Part shown: piece by piece, positions 58,471 through 64,000 of the stretch | Layout of the letters: each line of letters opens with the position of its first letter | Position numbering within the stretch: position 1 is the stretch's first letter | From: Colias croceus | Taxonomy: Eukaryota; Arthropoda; Insecta; Lepidoptera; Pieridae | Assembly (NCBI RefSeq): GCF_905220415.1 | Contig: NC_059548.1 | Location: 10,604,501 to 10,668,500 of the forward strand | Direction of reading: 5' to 3' | Length of the DNA stretch: 64,000 nucleotides | Notes under the pieces: generated by a model | The model's input: the letters and a program-made list of their open reading frames with translations, nothing else | Database searches by the model: none | What the model was told of the DNA's origin: nothing | Program-made: the position numbers and the translations under genes

Positions 58471-58654
58471 GCGGCCGTACACGGGCAGATCGAGCAGTCG
58501 TTCGTTGACTGCTCGAGCTGTCGCTACAAACCGCGCAGTTGACGGCTTGAAGCGGTCGCGACTGCTCGGCAGTGAATGAATTTCTATAGTTCACCGCGCG
58601 GTCGCGGCTTTAAGCCGTCGGCCTCAACTGCTTGAAGCGGTCCGTGTACGACCG
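58471..58654. mobile_element. GC-rich MITE in rabaptin 3'UTR
   Basis: Inverted ends GCGGCCGTACACGG and CCGTGTACGACCG lie 40 bp after the rabaptin stop. CCCTAAGA flanks both sides (58463-58470 and 58655-58662), an 8-bp duplication as in hAT-type insertions. The interior has inverted 'gctcgag', 'cggcttgaagcggtcgcg' and related segments. Confidence 0.75.
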
Positions 58655-58662
58655 CCCTAAGA

Positions 58663-59995
58663 CTCGCCCTGTACCCTAGAGTAAGTTTTAGGGCAACAAA
58701 ACACATTGCGTCTCCACACCCTGAACTCTACCTGAATATTCCGACCACAATGTAAATGTGGAATCTAGTGCGTTTAAAACTGGCATTTTGCACTCTATGT
58801 CAGGAAGTTCAAATTCCGAAAGATCAAGGGTCCGGTCAACACATCGCCATACTAGATCTCTTTCATCAGCATAAGTGATATTATTAAATGGCATTATCTA
58901 TTAAAACATTTTGCGGTGCACCCCCTGCTCCAAATTTCTTGAACTGCAAATAAACATCATATTACGATATTTTTTCCAATAAATGTTTTTCTGATCGTAC
59001 CAAACAAACGCTAATCTCATCCATCAACTTTACAAGTTATAAGGTGTTCTAAAGGTAACTTCTATGATAGTGTAGTTCTTATTGATAGCTAAATGATACT
59101 GTGAGCGTCCACTGTGGTGCTGTGATGGAAACAAACGTATGTAAATTGTACAAATACGAGCATATAAATTGGTAAATTTTATTTATATAACGTATTTTGT
59201 TCGCAATGTGATGTTGCACTCGTTTTATGCAAACCTTATTAAAATATAGATAAAAAAAGCTGTGTATTTTATTTCAATGTTACGTTATAATTAATTTCTT
59301 ACGTTTTTAAAACTACTGATGAAATTATTTGTGAAAACGGACGCTTATGAAAAATTAAATACGGTATAACATCTTTGCTCAGTCAGTGGACGGTCAATTA
59401 GATTGACTAGGTAAGCGGATATTTGTATATAGTTATACTTATGTAGATAGTTGTAATCAAATACGTTATATTGTTAAATTGTTTAATTGAGAATGAAATG
59501 TATTTATTTATATTGTATTTCATTCGTATGCGATCCTTGGTATTATTTATGTTTGTACGAAATAAATTGTCTATTAAAATGTTGCTTTTTATTATTTTGC
59601 GTCCCTTTTTTTCTGGCTCGCTCTGTATTTTTGATGTAAAGAGATATTTAAGTAAATATTGATGAGCTTGGTTGAAGAAGTTTAATTTTGGGTTTAAGCA
59701 AAGAATATTAGCAGAAATAATAAAATCAAAGACTCATTATTCTATTGTGTTGATCACAAAAAATGGTAATCTTCAATTTAGCTTTTTATTCTGTTTTAAG
59801 CCCAAAATTAAACATTTAAAATTATAATAACATATTGATTCAAATCATATATTGCATTGACCAAGGGAGTTATGTGCTAATGTTAGTTTAGAATTGGATC
59901 GAGAACAATGTGCAGTGAACTGTCTCTAAATATGTAAATTCGATGAAATAAAATACGTTTTGTTATATTTCTATTGTTATTATTTACCCTATACC
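58663..59995. other. Rabaptin 3' end and intergenic region
   Basis: AATAAA at 58947 and 58978 are poly(A) candidates. A minus-strand ORF at 58688-58894 (68 codons) has fairly protein-like composition but no recognised family, and may be a remnant. The rest is AT-rich. Confidence 0.4.
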
Positions 59996-60250
59996 ACACC
60001 CCGGACACTCCATACAAATGTGTGTGTTAACGCTATGGTTGGCACATTTGTGACTAACGTAAAAAAAAATCGCGTTTTTCTGCTGAAATACATCCGTAAA
60101 CAGCACAATATCACCATTTTCTACGAAAAACGATAATCACAAATCCAAAATAATAAAATTACTTTATGTCAATTTGATTAATGTTGTCAATCTTCGTTGC
60201 GTATCGTCCTTGCAGAAAAATGCGGACCATTTAAAGGCTGATCGTGCGTG
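59996..60250 (-). mobile_element. Non-autonomous element with THAP-like N-terminus, copy 2
   Basis: Shares with 30503-30860 the end 'caccccggacactccatac', the block 'cagcacaatatc', and 'caaatccaaaataataaaat'. On the minus strand it reads RYCAVYGC. It has an internal deletion relative to copy 1. Confidence 0.55.
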
Positions 60251-61100
60251 ATCAATTCGCACAAAAAATTCAAAAATTCGCACGTGTTGTTATTTGTTTT
60301 TTATTATTATTTTAATTAGGACAATGCCAATAATAGTTTCAAAATGAAAAATGCGCTGCGCTGCGCTTCGCCATATAAGCGCTCTCAAACTGTATTCATT
60401 ATTACATATTAGGTATATCTTTTCGGTTGAAAACAGAATTCAACTTACAAAAAACAAACGAATTTTTTTCGCAGTGCAGACTAGACACAATTTTTAGAGC
60501 GGAATTTAATACTCGACAAAAAAAAAACCCGCGCAGTGAAAAACCGCTGTGCGGACACAGCATAACAGTGAGATTTTAGTCGTAAATTTTTAGTAAATTG
60601 AGAAATACTGTATTTTGATTACATACAAATTTTTAAATGAAATTATTGTTCATATATGATGTCAAAGTTATAATAATCAAGTTTACTTCTTACATTCTTC
60701 TATGTAATTATTTTTTAATTTGTGTGTTTTTAAGTTTATTTTGTGTATTTTTATTTGGAAGTAGTTCAGTGTAGATAGTTTGTGAGTAGTAAATAAAAGT
60801 CAATATTGTAAGAAAGATATTTTATTGTAAATAAAACAGATCGATACAAATCTTCGTGTTTCATTACAATGCCTTAACACTAGACTTAACTAAACTTACA
60901 ATAACAATTATCTCTTTGCCAACGTTTTTACGTAATTATGAAAAAGTTAACACACAAGATTTATTGTAACAAAAATATATGACATGGATATAGTTCAAAA
61001 GAGTCAGTACAGTCATTTTTCAACAAAAAAATAATTCAACTTCTTACTTCATTATATAAATGAATCGCTACAATACGTTGCTTATTACAAACGTAAATTA
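60251..61100. other. Intergenic between convergent rabaptin and SMC1
   Basis: AT-rich, no gene recognised. Poly(A)-like TTTATT (minus strand AATAAA) occurs near 60820 and could serve SMC1. Confidence 0.4.
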
Positions 61101-61459
61101 GGGCCGATTTTTCAATGCTTGGATAAAACTTATTCATCGAATAACGTAACTACCATTTCAAAAATGTATTCTAATTGTCCGCATTTGACAGTTTACGGGT
61201 GACATTTTAAAATGTTCTTTTTAAGACCCGAAATTTTGTGGGTCATTTGTAACAGGATGGCGGTTCTATAGGGGTCTTGGTACGCAATGACAAAAAGAAA
61301 AATGATGGTCAGAACGCTGATACCGGATACCTTAAGATACTATAACGTTTTATATTAGAGAATCTTTACATAAAATATTATAGTATCTTCACCGTGTGTG
61401 ACGCGCTTAATGCTTTTAGTTGACGGATGAATTTTAATCAAGAATTGAAAAATCGGCCC
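61101..61459. mobile_element. MITE with GGGCCGATTTTTCAAT ends and TTA duplication
   Basis: The left end GGGCCGATTTTTCAAT is a perfect inverse of the right ATTGAAAAATCGGCCC, with weaker similarity continuing inward ('cttggataaaacttattc'). TTA flanks both sides (61098-61100 and 61460-61462), typical of PIF/Harbinger-type MITEs. Confidence 0.85.
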
Positions 61460-61746
61460 TTATGTCGTACAAAATATTCATCAAATAAATATTTTTGACA
61501 GCTATAAATTCACGATTTTTTTTAACTTAAGTAAACAAAAACTTTTAAAATGCCAAAAAAATCTTGTTTATTTGCACAAAAAAAACAAAAATAATTAGAT
61601 TAAATGAGGAATCTAAACGTCAATTAGTATTCCCGAGTTCATATACCTTAACTAAAAACTTAAAATTCTCGTTCACTTATAAAATATGATTAAAAATAAA
61701 AAAGTCATACTGGAAAAATAAATTTATTCTAAATAACCATAAATGT

Positions 61747-63949
61747 TTAATCTGGATAGTTTTCAAGGCTGTGTGTGATGACGTCACTGACGAGGCAATC
61801 CGCGGGCTGAAACAAAACAAAATTTTAATTTTAGTTTTAAAGCATTTTTAATCATTATGATATTTTAATTATAGTTTTTTTTTTAATGTCAGAGCAAGCA
61901 AAGGAGCAGGTGGGCCACCTGATGTTAAGTGGTCACCACCGCCCATAAACACTTGTAACACAAGGAGTGTTACAGGTGCTTTGCCGGCCTTTTATGGACA
62001 AATAAGCTCTTTTCTTGAAGGCCCCAATGTCGTAGTTGTTCGGGAACACGAAGTTGCGGGTGAAGCGGACAGTGGTGGAGCGCCAACCATCCAGATGGTG
62101 CGGATGGAACTGGTTTTTACGGCGTGTGGCCCGGTTAAGTTAATGTCAAATTTAACAATAACAGTAACAGTGACAGCGAAATGGGCTGCACTAGCGTATT
62201 TTTTAGCGTTAGTTATTAAAGTCTGAAGTCAAATGTTTTTGACATTTATTTAACGTTAACGGAAGCTTTAACCGATGAAACACGAGCGGTTATAGTTAGT
62301 GTTCAAATTATGACGTCATGTATACGTCGTGTGACGTCAGACAGACAGACAGACAGACAGACAGACCTCAGAGCAGATGCCGACAAGCGCGTCGGCACAC
62401 CCGTAGAACTCCTCCTTGAGCGAGATGACGATGGTCTGCAGCGAGCCCTTCTTGCTGCGGATGAAAGCGGCCACTTTGCCGATGTTCGTGTTGTCGAGGG
62501 CTGCGTCGATCTCGTCGAGAAGGAAGAAAGGTGCTGGTTGGTAGCTGGGAATACACAAAATACATAAATTTTCGTTAAATATCTACTTATATGTATATAC
62601 GCACAATATATAGCAAAGTTCCCAATGCAAACCCCTGCGGCACACCGACCGACTTTTTTGTTAATAAATAATTTGGAATGTGCGATATTCATTATTAAAT
62701 AATCACAAACAACAAAATTACCATTTTCATACACAACAAATAGCAGCGACCCCAGCACAGACCCTTGCGGGACACCAACCATTTATTTATTAATTTATTA
62801 TAAAGAAATTTCAATTAATTACCTGTGTATAGCAAACAACAGCGCTAACGCAGCGACAGTTTTCTCTCCCCCGGACAAATTGGACATCGGCTGGAATCGC
62901 TTCCCGGGCGCTACACAGTTGTAGTTAATTCCGTCTAAATATGGTTCCTCCGGGTTTTCCGGCCCGAGGAACGCTTGCGCAGATTGGTTCATTGCTAATG
63001 CCTGTTGGAAATCATTTGAAGTATGTTGAAATTGGGAGAGAATTATGACAAATATTAAATTATATTGGGTGTAGAAAGGGAATTAATGAACCACGGTTTG
63101 ACAGGATAGGTAAAGTAAAAAAAGTATGTTGTTAAGACATTTTTTTGGGAAATTGAAACAACAAGTATATCAAGTATTTTTTTTTATTGAATTAGATATA
63201 AGAATTAATCTAATTCAATAAAAAAAAAATCTCCACCCATGAATATTTTAAATTAATTATATAGTATGTTTTATTGTATGTTTAGACAATTTTAGGAAAT
63301 GGGAACACAAGTATATCAAATAACATTTTTGTTCAACAAAATATCAGAATTAGTGAAACAATGAGCAGGCTAGAAAAGGTAAGTTAAATGAAGTTGTTTA
63401 GATATTTTTGAAAAATTTAGTGTAACATTTTTTCGTTACGCGTGACATTTTTCCGTTACGCGCCATCTTTTTCTTATCCCTACCACGCGTGATTCGACGT
63501 ATTTCTGTAAAGTTGCATATAGTAAATTATTTTTTGAAAAATAAGGTCATTAAGAAGTTTCACTTCTGACGTATGTACACTAACACTAGTACACGCACAC
63601 ATTTTTTATTACAACAGTATTTTACCTTGTATATAGCGTCGATCTCATTGGCTACATGTTCGAAGCACGTCATGAATTTGTCGTGACGTTCCTTTTTCAC
63701 CTGAAAATTACAATATTTAAGACAAATCCCTCAACACTATAATAATATTGAGATGAATTTATTGTCCGAATTAAATAACCAAATCCAATTATAACGTTTC
63801 CAATAATTTTACCATCCTAATTAAATTTTTCTAATGTTAATTACCTTCTCAAAAGCAAGTTTAGCTTTGTGCGCTCTTTTGCGCGCTGCGACGAACGCTT
63901 CGTTGGTCGCGTTCACTTTTTCACGCACTTCATTTAGTTTTTGCATTGC
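61747..63949 (-). CDS. SMC1A: Cohesin subunit SMC1, C-terminal five exons (5' partial)
   Basis: Minus-strand exons in transcript order: 63949-63845, 63700-63626, 63001-62823, 62544-62367 and 61806-61747 (stop TAA at 61749-61747), giving 198 residues. The first visible exon has a good acceptor (TTCCAG), so the gene continues to the right. It matches SMC1 nearly residue for residue: [19 protein letters not shown], then the ABC signature NLSGGEKT, Walker [16 protein letters not shown] with the D-loop, VISLKEEFY, and a C-terminus ending NYPD. SMC1 pairs with SMC3 in cohesin, which holds sister chromatids and forms loops in the nucleus. These exons form the C-terminal half of the ATPase head and are intact. 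The alternative, SMC3, is excluded by the ENPEEPYL and LKEEFY segments. The penultimate exon's donor lies in a microsatellite. Intron 4 of this set carries a repeat, and intron 3 carries LINE fragments. Confidence 0.97.
61807..62366 (-). other. SMC1 last intron, with an interspersed repeat and (CAGA)n
   Basis: Positions 61885-62110 hold a common lepidopteran repeat ('gcaggtgggccacctgatgtt', 'ggtcaccaccgcccataaac', 'gtgttacaggtgctttgccgg'), probably a LINE or SINE 3' region. Positions 62336-62366 are a (CAGA)n microsatellite that runs into the splice donor. Confidence 0.7.
62545..62822 (-). repeat. Two tandem reverse-transcriptase motif fragments in SMC1 intron
   Basis: On the minus strand, 62781 downward reads [17 protein letters not shown], and 62655 downward reads [16 protein letters not shown]. 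Both are the conserved GVPQGS..G..LF block of non-LTR reverse transcriptases. They are about 130 bp apart and are separate diverged copies of the same short region. Confidence 0.7.
63002..63625 (-). other. SMC1 intron between third-last and fourth-last exons
   Basis: AT-rich. Positions about 63177-63229 form an inverted repeat ('tttttttattgaattaga' against 'ctaattcaataaaaaaa'). Positions about 63425-63600 are a diverged repeat with 'cgttacgcg' twice and 'gaagtttcacttc', resembling the family at 49385. Confidence 0.55.
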
Positions 63950-64000
63950 CTGGAATTAAATGCACAAAAATTAAAATAGATGAAAAAAAGTACATTTATA

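Noticed and set aside
58231..58594. Several overlapping ORFs around the last rabaptin exon
   Set aside because: Only the frame with VHCRHCG and RVCAVC continues the upstream exon in phase. The others are GC-rich shadows.

Overview
This is a eukaryotic nuclear window, almost certainly from a moth or butterfly. The genes have GT-AG introns, the DNA is AT-rich, and the interspersed repeats are of lepidopteran type (tails reading 'cgcccgcggcttcgcc', 'gacagaca' tracts, a tRNA-derived SINE with a GGTTCGATTCC B box). No operons, CRISPR arrays or bacterial features are present. Five host genes can be read by joining exons by eye.

Layout: (1) 389-2874, minus: N-terminal two thirds of a CP110-like centriolar protein that runs off the left edge. 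(2) 5485-8821, plus: complete five-exon ICMT (isoprenylcysteine carboxyl methyltransferase). A 1.5-kb THAP-domain transposon relic sits in the shared upstream region between these two divergent genes. (3) 13199-40508, plus: five-exon secreted group III-type phospholipase A2 with a 19.3-kb intron 2. (4) 41915-58431, plus: fourteen-exon rabaptin-5 homologue ending in a FYVE-type zinc finger, with a possible internal promoter and first exon at 46533. (5) 61747-63949, minus: last five exons of cohesin SMC1, convergent with rabaptin. The genes are unrelated single-copy cell-biology genes and do not form a pathway.

Much of the rest is transposon-derived. The most striking item is a family of about 2.05-kb foldback elements, with two copies (34720-36772 and 52620-54659). 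They have about 460-bp inverted arms, 3-bp target duplications and a dozen copies of the heptamer GTACGGC. The two arms of each copy share variants that the other copy lacks, which suggests the arms are homogenised within an element. Other notable items are a 140-bp tandem array that duplicates a rabaptin exon with its splice donor, a triplicated splice-donor segment in the phospholipase gene, an SMC1 splice donor made of microsatellite sequence, and several hairpin MITEs with recognisable target-site duplications.

All gene names rest on recognising conserved protein motifs by eye. Exon boundaries were chosen from splice consensus and codon phase. No database search or transcript evidence was available.
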